The position numbers were made by a program, and so were the translations under genes. Under the pieces are notes generated by a model. It was not told where the DNA came from. It searched no databases and saw only the letters and a list, made by a program, of their open reading frames with translations. A DNA stretch of 21,481 bases from CAZXNF01 sp050741255 (GTDB lineage Bacteria; Pseudomonadota; Gammaproteobacteria; Burkholderiales; SG8-41), in NCBI GenBank assembly GCA_050741255.1, contig JBOIEQ010000069.1:1-21481 (forward strand), given 5' to 3'. This document shows, one piece after another, positions 13,945 to 21,275 of this stretch (its first letter is position 1; every line of letters begins with the position of its first letter).

Positions 13945-14721
13945 GTGGCCGATTCCCCTAGCTCGGCGCTTGCTGCAGGGAGCCGGGATGCCGCCGCTCC
14001 ACCTGCTGCAGCCCGAACCGCTTTGTGTATCGGCGTTGTCGGACGCATCGGCGAGGAACTGCTCAACCATCTGTTGACGGATCCCGGATACGCCTCCGTT
14101 CAGGTAATCGTGCATTCCCCATTGCGCGCGGCCGTGCCGCGGCTCGTGCCCATACTCGTGGGAGAAAACGCCTATTCTGCCCCGCCCGCCGCCACGACTG
14201 CCTTGCCGGTCGCACATGACGTGTTTTGCTGCATCAGCGACACCCCGTCCTACTACAAGACCGACAAAGCCTATCTGCCGGTGCGCGAGAACCAAGTTCT
14301 CGCCATTGCATGGGCGGCAGTCGCAGCGGGCGCGCAGCGCTTCGTGCTGATTTCGCCGCTGACCGCGTTCATGCAATTAGGTCATGGCATCGCGCTGCCC
14401 GGCCGGGAGCAGGAAGCGGAATTGGCCCGCCTGCCGTTCGACAAAACCATCATAGCGCGGCCTCCGTTGGCAGCCTCCGCTTCCATGGGCACCAGCATGC
14501 CCGCCCGGGTGGCCGGATGGGTCATCGACACGCTGACGCAGTACATGACACCTGCGACTCTGCATCCATTACGCGCGGCGGCAGTGGCCAAAGCGGCAGT
14601 CATCGCCTGCCAACGGGGGGCCGGGGGGTTCCGGATACTCGGACCGGCTGAACTACGCGCGCTCAGCGGCGAACCCGAGCCGGCGCCCTTTTGGTCCGCA
14701 GGCCCTCGCAGGGAAGGCTAG
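13945..14721 (+). CDS. Rossmann-fold (atypical SDR, HTATIP2-like) protein
   Basis: A 258-residue NAD(P)-binding-like protein. After a 25-residue Ala-rich leader comes CIGVVGRIGEELLNHLL, with a GxxGxxG loop at Gly30/33/36. DVFCCISDTPSYYKTDKAY, then AIAWAAVAAGAQRFVLISPLTA, EAELARLPFDKTIIARP and a C-terminal HPLRAAAVAKAA resemble the TIP30/HTATIP2-like atypical SDRs. The usual Tyr-Lys pair after the Ser strand is missing (GHGIALPGREQE), so it may bind a nucleotide without being a normal dehydrogenase. The GTG at 13945 is the first usable start after an in-frame stop at 13906-13908, but no Shine-Dalgarno supports it, so the N-terminus is uncertain. It converges with the thioesterase gene in a CTAG stop overlap. 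Confidence 0.75.
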   Translation: MADSPSSALAAGSRDAAAPPAAARTALCIGVVGRIGEELLNHLLTDPGYASVQVIVHSPLRAAVPRLVPILVGENAYSAPPAATTALPVAHDVFCCISDTPSYYKTDKAYLPVRENQVLAIAWAAVAAGAQRFVLISPLTAFMQLGHGIALPGREQEAELARLPFDKTIIARPPLAASASMGTSMPARVAGWVIDTLTQYMTPATLHPLRAAAVAKAAVIACQRGAGGFRILGPAELRALSGEPEPAPFWSAGPRREG

Positions 14722-15143
14722 CGTTTCACCGACGGTTCGCCCGCCTTCTTCTTCTGCATGCGCTCGTCGAAGCGCGCGAGCGTGATGATGATGCGCTCGT
14801 GCGTGCCTTCGCTGATCGGCTCGACAGCATCCTCGGCCCACACCCGGAACGTCAGGGTGCGGCCGTCGACCTTGACCAGTTCCGCGTGCGCGGTGACCGG
14901 CATGCCGACCGGCGTCGCGGCGAAATGCTTCACGTCGAGGTGCGTGCCGACGGTCTGCTGGCCTGCGGGCAGAAAGCGCTCCACCGCCGCCAGCGCCGCC
15001 GCTTCCAGCAGGTTGATCATCACCGGCGTCGCGAGCACGCGAACACGGCCGCTGCCGACGTGCGGCGCGGTATGTTCGTTGCCAACGACGATCGCGGTGT
15101 CGCCGTGCAGGCCGGGAACGAGCTGGGGAGAGGCGGTGGCCAT
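14718..15143 (-). CDS. FlK-like hotdog-fold acyl-CoA thioesterase
   Basis: A 141-residue hotdog-fold thioesterase. The N-terminal GNEHTAPHVGSG is followed by VLATPVMINLLEAAAL, TVGTHLDVKHFAATPVG and GTHERIIITLARF, a pattern shared with the fluoroacetyl-CoA thioesterase FlK family. Thr39, Glu47 and His73 keep the same +8 and +34 spacing as the FlK catalytic Thr-Glu-His. It should hydrolyse a small acyl-CoA; fluoroacetyl-CoA specificity should not be assumed. ATG 15143 was chosen over a GTG three codons earlier. It lies 56 nt downstream of otnC on the same strand, so it may be the last gene of the hyu-otn operon and help recycle CoA there (inference). Confidence 0.88.
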   Translation of the reverse strand: MATASPQLVPGLHGDTAIVVGNEHTAPHVGSGRVRVLATPVMINLLEAAALAAVERFLPAGQQTVGTHLDVKHFAATPVGMPVTAHAELVKVDGRTLTFRVWAEDAVEPISEGTHERIIITLARFDERMQKKKAGEPSVKR

Positions 15144-15199
15144 GGTCGTCACAGCTTAGGCGAAGGCTGCGGCCGGCGCCATGACCGGCATCAAGAAAA

Positions 15200-15838
15200 T
15201 CAGGTCGGGTGCTTCGCGCGCAACGCTGCCACCTGCTCCGGCGTCAGCGCGCGCACGCGCTGGCCGCGCAGCAGCAGGTACAGTTTCGCCGTCGCTTCCA
15301 GTTCCTCAACGGCGTCGGCCGCGGCGCTAAGGCTGGTCCCCGCCACCACCGGGCCGTGGTTGGCGAGCAGCACGGCATGGTGCTTGCCGGCATAGCCGCG
15401 TACGGCATCCGCCAATCCCATGTCGCCCGGCGCGTAGTAGGGCACGAGCGGCAGGCTGCCGATGCGCATGACGTAATAGGCGGTCAGCGGCGGCAAGACA
15501 TCCTTCGGATCGACCTCCTCCAGCACCGACACCGCGACCGAATGCGTGGCGTGGAGATGCACGACGGCAGCGTTCTTCGCGCGTTCCTGGTACATCGCAA
15601 TGTGCAGGAAGGATTCTTTCGTCGGCGCATCGCCCGAGACGAGCTTGCCGTTCGCGTCCAGTCTGGACAGCCGGGCGGGATCGAGCCCGCCGAGATTGGA
15701 ACCCGTGGGCGTCATCAGCCAGCCGTCGCCGCTGCGGACGGACAGGTTGCCGGTCGAGCCATGCGTCAGCCCGCGGTCGAACATCGACTTGCCGAGGGCG
15801 CACAGTTCTTCGCGCAGTTTCGCTTCCGGGGTGCTCAT
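15200..15838 (-). CDS. otnC: 3-oxo-tetronate 4-phosphate decarboxylase (class II aldolase family)
   Basis: A 212-residue class II aldolase/adducin-family protein. It shows the phosphate-binding GSTGNLS (27-33) and TPTGSNLG (43-50), the catalytic glutamate region KESFLH (Glu75), and zinc ligands His94, His96 (HLHATHS) and His161 (NHGPV). In the OtnK/OtnC pathway it decarboxylates 3-oxo-tetronate 4-phosphate to dihydroxyacetone phosphate. The call rests on the family plus direct adjacency to the kinase; fuculose-phosphate-type aldolase activity is the alternative. The ATG at 15836-15838 begins MSTPEAKLREEL and lies 7 nt after the otnK stop. An in-frame upstream start (15913) would overlap otnK and add non-family residues. 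Confidence 0.88.
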   Translation of the reverse strand: MSTPEAKLREELCALGKSMFDRGLTHGSTGNLSVRSGDGWLMTPTGSNLGGLDPARLSRLDANGKLVSGDAPTKESFLHIAMYQERAKNAAVVHLHATHSVAVSVLEEVDPKDVLPPLTAYYVMRIGSLPLVPYYAPGDMGLADAVRGYAGKHHAVLLANHGPVVAGTSLSAAADAVEELEATAKLYLLLRGQRVRALTPEQVAALRAKHPT

Positions 15839-15845
15839 CAGGATG

Positions 15846-17111
15846 TCATGCCGCCAGGGACAAGGCCTTCTCGAAGAAATCCGTGCCGCCGAAGTTGCCT
15901 GATTTGAGGGCAAGCTTCAAGCGTGGTTCGCCGAGCGACAGCGTCCATGGCACACCGGGGTCTATCGTCGGGCCGATGGCGAGCGCCTGCACGCCCAGCG
16001 CCTTCACGACCGCACCGGAGGTCTCGCCACCCGCCACCACCAGCCGGCGCACGCCGCGCGCGACCAGTTCCCGTGCCGCGAGCGCCAGCGTGTCCTCGAC
16101 GAGCGTCGCCGCGCGGTCCTGGCCGAGCCGCCGCTGCACTTCCGCGATCTGCTCCGGCGCGGCGCTGGAATAGATGAGGAAAGGCCGGCCCGCTTCGAGG
16201 GCGGACGCCACGACCGCGAGCGCCCCGTGCGCGAGCGCTGCGGGATCGGCGCCGGCCAGCGGATCGATCGCGACCGTCGCATGCGAGCGTGCCATGACCG
16301 CGATCTGCGCACGGGTCGCGGCGGAGCAACTGCCCGCCAGCACCGCGACCTTGCCGCCGACGTCCGGCAGGCGCGACGCATCCGCACGCGACTGCATCTG
16401 CTTCGCGCGGATGAAATTCTGCGGCAGCCCCAGCGCGACCCCTGACCCCGCCGTGACCAGCGGCAACGCGCCGCAGGCTTCGCCGATCGCCAGCAAATCG
16501 CGGTTGGCAAGGGCATCCACCACCGCGTAGGTGATGCCTTCGCCGCGCAGGCGCGCGAACGCCGCGCCGATCGCCGCCGCGCCCTGCGTCACGGTACTGA
16601 AGGGGACGAGCCCGACCTTACGCTGCGTCTGGGCTGCCAGCACGCGCACGAGATTGGCGTCGGTCATCGGCGTCAGCGGATGGTGGCGCATCGGCGAGTC
16701 CGACAGCAGCACGTCGCCGACAAAGAGGTGGCCCTGGTAAATGGTGCGGCCGTTCTCGGGGAACGCCGGGCAGGCGATCGTGAAATCCGTGCCCAGGGCA
16801 TCCAGCAGCGCATCGGCCACCGGTCCGATGTTGCCGGCGGCGGTGGAATCGAAAGTCGAGCAGTACTTGAAGTAGAAACGGGTCGCGCCGGCCTGCCGCA
16901 GCCAGGCCAGCGCGTCCAGCGACTGGTGGACGGCCTCCGCCGCGGGAATCGTCCGCGACTTGAGGGCAACGACCACGGCGTCCGCGTCCCTGACGAGCGC
17001 CGCGTCGGCGGGCACGCCGATCGTCTGCACCGTGCGCATGCCGGCGGCGACCAGCATGCTGGCGACGTCGGTGGCGCCGGTGAAATCGTCGGCGATGACG
17101 CCGAGCAGCAT
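15846..17111 (-). CDS. otnK: 3-oxo-tetronate kinase (DUF1537 four-carbon acid sugar kinase)
   Basis: A 421-residue kinase of the former DUF1537 family, normal length. The N-terminal acid-sugar domain opens with GVIADDFTGATD (4-15), and the C-terminal nucleotide-binding domain carries VVAGGETSGAVV (GGETSG at 361-366) and ends LKSGNFGGTDFFEKAL. Family members phosphorylate four-carbon acid sugars at O-4, and the neighbouring class II aldolase points to the 3-oxo-tetronate branch. The isomerase (OtnI) and dehydrogenase usually found with this pair are not in the window. It starts 19 nt after the CaiB gene stop and is followed closely by otnC, within the minus-strand operon. Confidence 0.92.
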   Translation of the reverse strand: MLLGVIADDFTGATDVASMLVAAGMRTVQTIGVPADAALVRDADAVVVALKSRTIPAAEAVHQSLDALAWLRQAGATRFYFKYCSTFDSTAAGNIGPVADALLDALGTDFTIACPAFPENGRTIYQGHLFVGDVLLSDSPMRHHPLTPMTDANLVRVLAAQTQRKVGLVPFSTVTQGAAAIGAAFARLRGEGITYAVVDALANRDLLAIGEACGALPLVTAGSGVALGLPQNFIRAKQMQSRADASRLPDVGGKVAVLAGSCSAATRAQIAVMARSHATVAIDPLAGADPAALAHGALAVVASALEAGRPFLIYSSAAPEQIAEVQRRLGQDRAATLVEDTLALAARELVARGVRRLVVAGGETSGAVVKALGVQALAIGPTIDPGVPWTLSLGEPRLKLALKSGNFGGTDFFEKALSLAA

Positions 17112-17130
17112 GGAGGCGTCCGCCGTCCGG

Positions 17131-18327
17131 TCAGACGATGACGCGCTTGCGCAGGTCGGCGATCTGGCCGTCGCTGTAGCCGAGCTCCCGCAGGATCTCG
17201 TCGGTGTGCGCGCCGACGTCCGGCGTCACCGTGCGGATTTCGCTCGGCGTGCGCGACAGCTTGAAGGGCTGGTTCACTACCGCACTGTCGCCCAGCTGCG
17301 GGTGCTTGACCGGCGCGGCCATGCCGAGATGCTTGACCTGCGGATCGGCGAACACCTCGTCCATCGTGTAGATCGGGCCCGACGGCACGCCAGCCTTCTC
17401 GAACAGTTCGATCCACTCCTGGGATTTTTTCTTCTTCGTGTGGACGGAGAGGTCGGCGGCGCATTGCTTGCGGTTCTTCGAACGCAACTTGCCGGTCGCG
17501 TACTCCGGCTTGCCGATCAGGTCCTCGGCGCCGAGCGCCTTGCACAGACGCTTGAACATGTCGTCGCTGCCGGCGGCGATGTTGATGTTGCCGTCGGCGG
17601 TCGGATATACGCCGGTCGGAATCGAGGTCGGATGATCGTTACCGGCCTGCGGCGGCACTTCCTTCTCGATCAGCCAGCGCGCGGCCTGGAAATCGAGCAT
17701 GGCGATCATCGCCTGCAGCAGCGAGACCTGCACCCACTGTCCCTTGCCCGACACTTCGCGCTCGAGCAGCGCGGTGAGGATGCCCATCGCGCAGTACAGG
17801 CCCGCCGACGAATCCGCCACTGCGATGCCTGCGCGCATGGGACCGGTGCCCGGCTCGCCGGTGATCGCCATCAGCCCGCCCATGCCCTGCGCGATCTGGT
17901 CGAAGCCCGGGCGCTTTTCATACGGGCCGTCCTGCCCGAAGCCGGAGATGCTGCCGTAGACGATTTTTGGATTGGTTTTCGCGAGCGACTCGTAGTCGAT
18001 GCCGAGACGGAACTTCACGTCGGGCCGGAAGTTTTCGACCACCACGTCGGAGCGGTCCGCGAGCTGCTTGAAAATCTTCACGCCATCCGGATCTTTCAGG
18101 TTCAGCGTGAACGCGCGCTTGTTGCGGTGCAGGTTCTGGAAATCCGCGCCGAGGCGATTGCCGCCCCAGCCGTCGGCCAGCTCCAGCGCCGGCGGCGATT
18201 CGATCTTGACGACGTCGGCGCCCCAGTCGGCCAGCTGGCGCACGCAGGTCGGGCCCGAACGCACGCGGGTCAGGTCGACGACACGGAACCGCGACAGCGG
18301 TCCGGTTCTTTGCTTCTGTTCGCTCAT
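17131..18327 (-). CDS. CaiB/BaiF (family III) CoA-transferase
   Basis: A 398-residue type III CoA transferase. The N-terminal region has VVDLTRVRSGPTCVRQLADWGADVVKIE (16-43), then NLHRNKRAFTLNLKD and ENFRPDV. GIAVADSSAGLYCAMGIL places the catalytic aspartate at Asp172, and GQDGPYEKRPGFDQIAQGMGGLM is also typical. Such enzymes move CoA from a donor thioester to a free acid through an aspartyl-CoA adduct. A short Lys-rich HTKKKKSQEW is present near residue 290-300. It begins 1 nt after the enoyl-CoA hydratase-like gene stops, so they are co-translated and probably act one after the other, with CoA activation followed by lyase or isomerase chemistry on the acyl-CoA. Substrate unknown. Confidence 0.94.
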   Translation of the reverse strand: MSEQKQRTGPLSRFRVVDLTRVRSGPTCVRQLADWGADVVKIESPPALELADGWGGNRLGADFQNLHRNKRAFTLNLKDPDGVKIFKQLADRSDVVVENFRPDVKFRLGIDYESLAKTNPKIVYGSISGFGQDGPYEKRPGFDQIAQGMGGLMAITGEPGTGPMRAGIAVADSSAGLYCAMGILTALLEREVSGKGQWVQVSLLQAMIAMLDFQAARWLIEKEVPPQAGNDHPTSIPTGVYPTADGNINIAAGSDDMFKRLCKALGAEDLIGKPEYATGKLRSKNRKQCAADLSVHTKKKKSQEWIELFEKAGVPSGPIYTMDEVFADPQVKHLGMAAPVKHPQLGDSAVVNQPFKLSRTPSEIRTVTPDVGAHTDEILRELGYSDGQIADLRKRVIV

Positions 18328-18328
18328 G

Positions 18329-19117
18329 TCATTTTCCTCGGAAATCCGGTTTTCTCTTCTCGGCGAAGGCCTTGCGGCCCTCCTCGTAATCCGCGCTCGC
18401 GAAACACGCGTCGATCAGCTTCTGCGCCGCGGCCGCATCGCGCACGGCCTCGTCGCGCTCCAGTTCCAGCAGCGAACGCTTGATGGCTGCGAGCGTCAGG
18501 GGCGCATTCGCCGCGAGACTTTCCGCATACGCCAGCGACTGTTCGCGCAGCGCCGCGACCGGCACAACCCGGTGCACGAGGCCGAGCCGGAACGCTTCCT
18601 GCGCGTTCATGCGCCGTGCGGAAATCAGCAGTTCGCGCGCCGCGGGTCCGCCCAGCACCCGCTTCAGCCGCACCACGCTCTCATAGCCGTAGCCCAGGCC
18701 CAGCTTGCCCGCGGGCGCCGAGAAACTGGCATCCTCCGCAGCGATCCGCACGTCGCAGCTCGCCGCGAAATCGAGGCCGCCGCCGATGCAGTAGCCGCGG
18801 ATCATCGCAATCGTGGGTTTGATCGACGCGTAGACCGCGTCGTACGCGCGTTCGTGGAGCGCATTGTAACGGCGATTGGCATCGGGATTGGCGCGCGACT
18901 CGCCGAAGCCGGAAATGTCGGAGCCCGCCGCGAAGGCCTTCTCGCCCGCGCCGGTCAGGATCACGACGCGCACGCGGAGGTCGGCCTCGAAAGCCGCCAT
19001 CGCCGCCGGCAGATGCTCCGCCATCGCCATCGAGATCGCGTTGTGGCGGCCGGGATTGTTGAAGGTCAGCCAGCCGATGGCCCCTTCCACCGAGGTGGTG
19101 AGCTGTTCGGTCGCCAT
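18329..19117 (-). CDS. enoyl-CoA hydratase/isomerase family protein with altered catalytic acids
   Basis: A 262-residue crotonase-fold protein. The oxyanion-hole segments are AFAAGSDISGF (61-71) and IRGYCIGGGLDFAASCD (106-122). The two glutamates of classical hydratases are not conserved. The first is Asp116 (GGGLD in place of GGGCE), and the second falls at Ala136 (SAPAGKLGLG in place of QPEI.LG). The fold and CoA site are intact, so a different crotonase-family reaction is more likely than simple hydration (isomerisation, hydrolysis, decarboxylation or C-C cleavage). It sits 1 nt after hyuA and 1 nt before the CaiB gene, so it is tightly coupled to both. Confidence 0.9.
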   Translation of the reverse strand: MATEQLTTSVEGAIGWLTFNNPGRHNAISMAMAEHLPAAMAAFEADLRVRVVILTGAGEKAFAAGSDISGFGESRANPDANRRYNALHERAYDAVYASIKPTIAMIRGYCIGGGLDFAASCDVRIAAEDASFSAPAGKLGLGYGYESVVRLKRVLGGPAARELLISARRMNAQEAFRLGLVHRVVPVAALREQSLAYAESLAANAPLTLAAIKRSLLELERDEAVRDAAAAQKLIDACFASADYEEGRKAFAEKRKPDFRGK

Positions 19118-19118
19118 C

Positions 19119-21200
19119 TCAGGCCGCCAGTTCCACGACGAGGCTGCCCGCCGCCTGCACGGTGGCGACGCTCCCGCGCGGCAGGATCAACGTCGACGAC
19201 GCCTCCTCCACGATCGCCGGCCCCTCGACCCGCGCGCCAACGCCCAGTGCGTAGCGGTCGTAGACCGGCATTTCCACGAAGGCATTGTCGACGCCGCTCC
19301 AGGCCTGGCGGCGGGCCTTGGGCTCGGCGCGGCGGGCAGCACTCCCGGCGGGCACCTTCAATTCATCGCTCGATGCGGCCGCCGTGACGGCGACGCGGAC
19401 GTTGATGATCTCGACTTCGCCCGCGGGCGGTACGAGCCCGAACACCTTGCGGTATTCGGCTTCGAAGGCCGTGCGGATCGCCGGCGCGGACGCCGCCGTG
19501 TAGGGGCCGCCCGGCAGCACCGTCACCACTTCGAAGCCCTGCCCGACGAAGCGCAGGTCCCCCGCCCGCTCGACTTTCACGGCCGGATCGCCGGTCAGCG
19601 TGGCGGCGATCACCGACTGCGCGTCCCGCTCCAGCGCGACGTACGCCGCTTCCAGCGCGGGCCAGTCCATCGCGGACAGCCGCTTCGCCACCGTGGCCAC
19701 GCGGTCGATCCGCGCCGGCGCCATCAATAGTCCAAGCGCCGAGGCCACGCCCGCGCTCGGCGGGCACACGAGTTTGGCGATACCAAGCCGGCGCGCGACC
19801 TCGCAGCCGTGCAGCGGCCCGCCACCGCCGGTCACCAGCAGCGCGAACTCGCCCGCGTGATGGCCGCGCTCCGCGATGTGCACGCGCGCGGCGGCCGCCA
19901 TGTTCTCATTGACGACCGAGTGGATGCCCCACGCCAGTTCCGGAATGGAAAGCCCGGCCTGCTTCGCGAGCGGTGCGATGGTGGCCACCGCGCTGGCATG
20001 GTCGATGGCGATGGTCCCGCCGGCGAACGTCGCCGCATCAAGATAGCCCAGCACGAGGTTGGCGTCGGTGACGGTCGGCTGCGTGCCGCCGCGTCCGTAG
20101 CAGGCAGGCCCGGGCGCAGCGCCCGCGCTGTGCGGTCCGACCTTGAGCAGCGCCAGCGCGTCGATCGCGGCGATGCTGCCGCCGCCCGCGCCGATCTCGA
20201 TCAGCTCGATGGTGGAAATGTTGATCGGCAGGCCACTGCCTTCGGCGAAGCGCTTTTCGCGGCTCGCCTCGAAACTGTAGGCGATCAGCGGCTGGCCCTT
20301 CAGCACCATGGCAAGTTTGGCGGTGGTGCCGCCCATGTCGAAAGCCAGCACGTCCGGCGTGCCGGCGCGTGTGCCGAAGTAGCTGCCCGCGAGTGCACCA
20401 GCGGCGGGGCCCGATTCCAGCAGCTGGATCGGCGCGCGCTTGGCTTCATCGATGTGCGTGAGTCCGCCGTTCGACAGCATCATGAAGAGCGGCGCCGGGA
20501 TGCCCAGGCCCGCGATCTCGCGGCTCATGAGGTCGAGATAGCTGTCGGCCAGCGGCGTCACATAGGCGTTGGCCACCGTGGTCGAGGTGCGCTCGTACTC
20601 GCGGATCTGCGGCGACACTTCGGAGGAGATCGACACGAAGAGGTCCGGATGCTTCGCGCGGATGGCGTCGCGCGCCGCACGCTCGTGCGCGGCGTTCGCA
20701 TAGGCGTGCAGAAATGCAATGGCGACGGAGGTCACCCCCGCTTTTTTCAGCTGGTCCGCGGCGGCCAGCACGCCCGCCATATCGAGTGGGGTTTCGACTT
20801 CGCCGGCGGCGTTTACGCGCTCGCGCACTTCCAGCCGCAGGCTGCGCCGCACCAGCGAGCGCGGCAGTTCGATGAAAAGATCGTAGAGGTCGTACTTGTG
20901 CTCGCGGCTCATCTCGAGGGTGTCGCGAAAGCCCTCCGTCGTGATGAGCCCGGTCGGCGCGCCCTTGCGCTCGATCAGCGCGTTGGTGAACAGCGTCGTC
21001 GCGTGCACGACGCGCACCACATCCTGGTAGGCGAGTTTGTGCTCGCCGAACAGGCGGCGGATGCCGGTGAGTACGCCGGCCGCCGGCGCCGCGGGCGTGG
21101 TGAGTTCCTTGTGCGAAAGCGACTGCGCCGCGTCATGGTCGTAGACCACGATGTCGGTGAAGGTGCCGCCGATGTCGATGCCGAGCGAGTAACGGGCCAT
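19119..21200 (-). CDS. hyuA: hydantoinase A / 5-oxoprolinase-type ATPase subunit
   Basis: A 693-residue HyuA-family protein, normal length. The N-terminal ASKHA phosphate loop is GIDIGGTFTD (7-16). EYERTSTTVANAYVTP (201-216), LLESGPAAGALAGS (260-273) and the second nucleotide loop AFDMGGTTAKLAM (286-298) follow, then the C-terminal domain ends SLVVELAA. With HyuB it uses ATP to open cyclic amides (N-methylhydantoin, 5-oxoproline) or, in relatives, to carboxylate ketones; the substrate here is unknown. The ATG at 21198-21200 is chosen because it gives the family N-terminus MARYSLGIDIGG. An upstream in-frame start at 21248 would lie inside the terminator hairpin. It lies 75 nt downstream of hyuB. 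Confidence 0.93.
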   Translation of the reverse strand: MARYSLGIDIGGTFTDIVVYDHDAAQSLSHKELTTPAAPAAGVLTGIRRLFGEHKLAYQDVVRVVHATTLFTNALIERKGAPTGLITTEGFRDTLEMSREHKYDLYDLFIELPRSLVRRSLRLEVRERVNAAGEVETPLDMAGVLAAADQLKKAGVTSVAIAFLHAYANAAHERAARDAIRAKHPDLFVSISSEVSPQIREYERTSTTVANAYVTPLADSYLDLMSREIAGLGIPAPLFMMLSNGGLTHIDEAKRAPIQLLESGPAAGALAGSYFGTRAGTPDVLAFDMGGTTAKLAMVLKGQPLIAYSFEASREKRFAEGSGLPINISTIELIEIGAGGGSIAAIDALALLKVGPHSAGAAPGPACYGRGGTQPTVTDANLVLGYLDAATFAGGTIAIDHASAVATIAPLAKQAGLSIPELAWGIHSVVNENMAAAARVHIAERGHHAGEFALLVTGGGGPLHGCEVARRLGIAKLVCPPSAGVASALGLLMAPARIDRVATVAKRLSAMDWPALEAAYVALERDAQSVIAATLTGDPAVKVERAGDLRFVGQGFEVVTVLPGGPYTAASAPAIRTAFEAEYRKVFGLVPPAGEVEIINVRVAVTAAASSDELKVPAGSAARRAEPKARRQAWSGVDNAFVEMPVYDRYALGVGARVEGPAIVEEASSTLILPRGSVATVQAAGSLVVELAA

Positions 21201-21226
21201 GCGGATTCCAGTGATCGGTTGAACGG

Positions 21227-21262
21227 AAAAAAACGACGGCACCCGCAAGCACGGATGCCGTC
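21227..21262 (-). terminator. intrinsic terminator (or attenuator) between hyuB and hyuA
   Basis: Read on the minus strand, an 11-bp stem GACGGCATCCG / CGGGTGCCGTC (one G-U pair) with loop TGCTTG is followed by G and seven T (21233-21227). It begins 13 nt after the hyuB stop and ends 26 nt before the hyuA ATG. The structure is strong and oriented to stop transcription leaving hyuB. Confidence 0.8.
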
Positions 21263-21275
21263 CACGCGGGACCGG

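Noticed and set aside
13863..13961. 32-codon ORF after pirin (MAYPASLPAP...)
   Set aside because: It is very short with no Shine-Dalgarno and ends inside the next gene. I also considered it as a frameshifted N-terminus of the Rossmann protein, but nothing in it resembles the family start.
15839..15913. Upstream in-frame start for otnC
   Set aside because: It would overlap otnK by about 70 nt and add residues outside the class II aldolase family. The ATG at 15838 fits.
16960..18483. 507-codon plus-strand frame over otnK and caiB
   Set aside because: It is antisense to two well-matched genes, has low-complexity composition and contains no motif.
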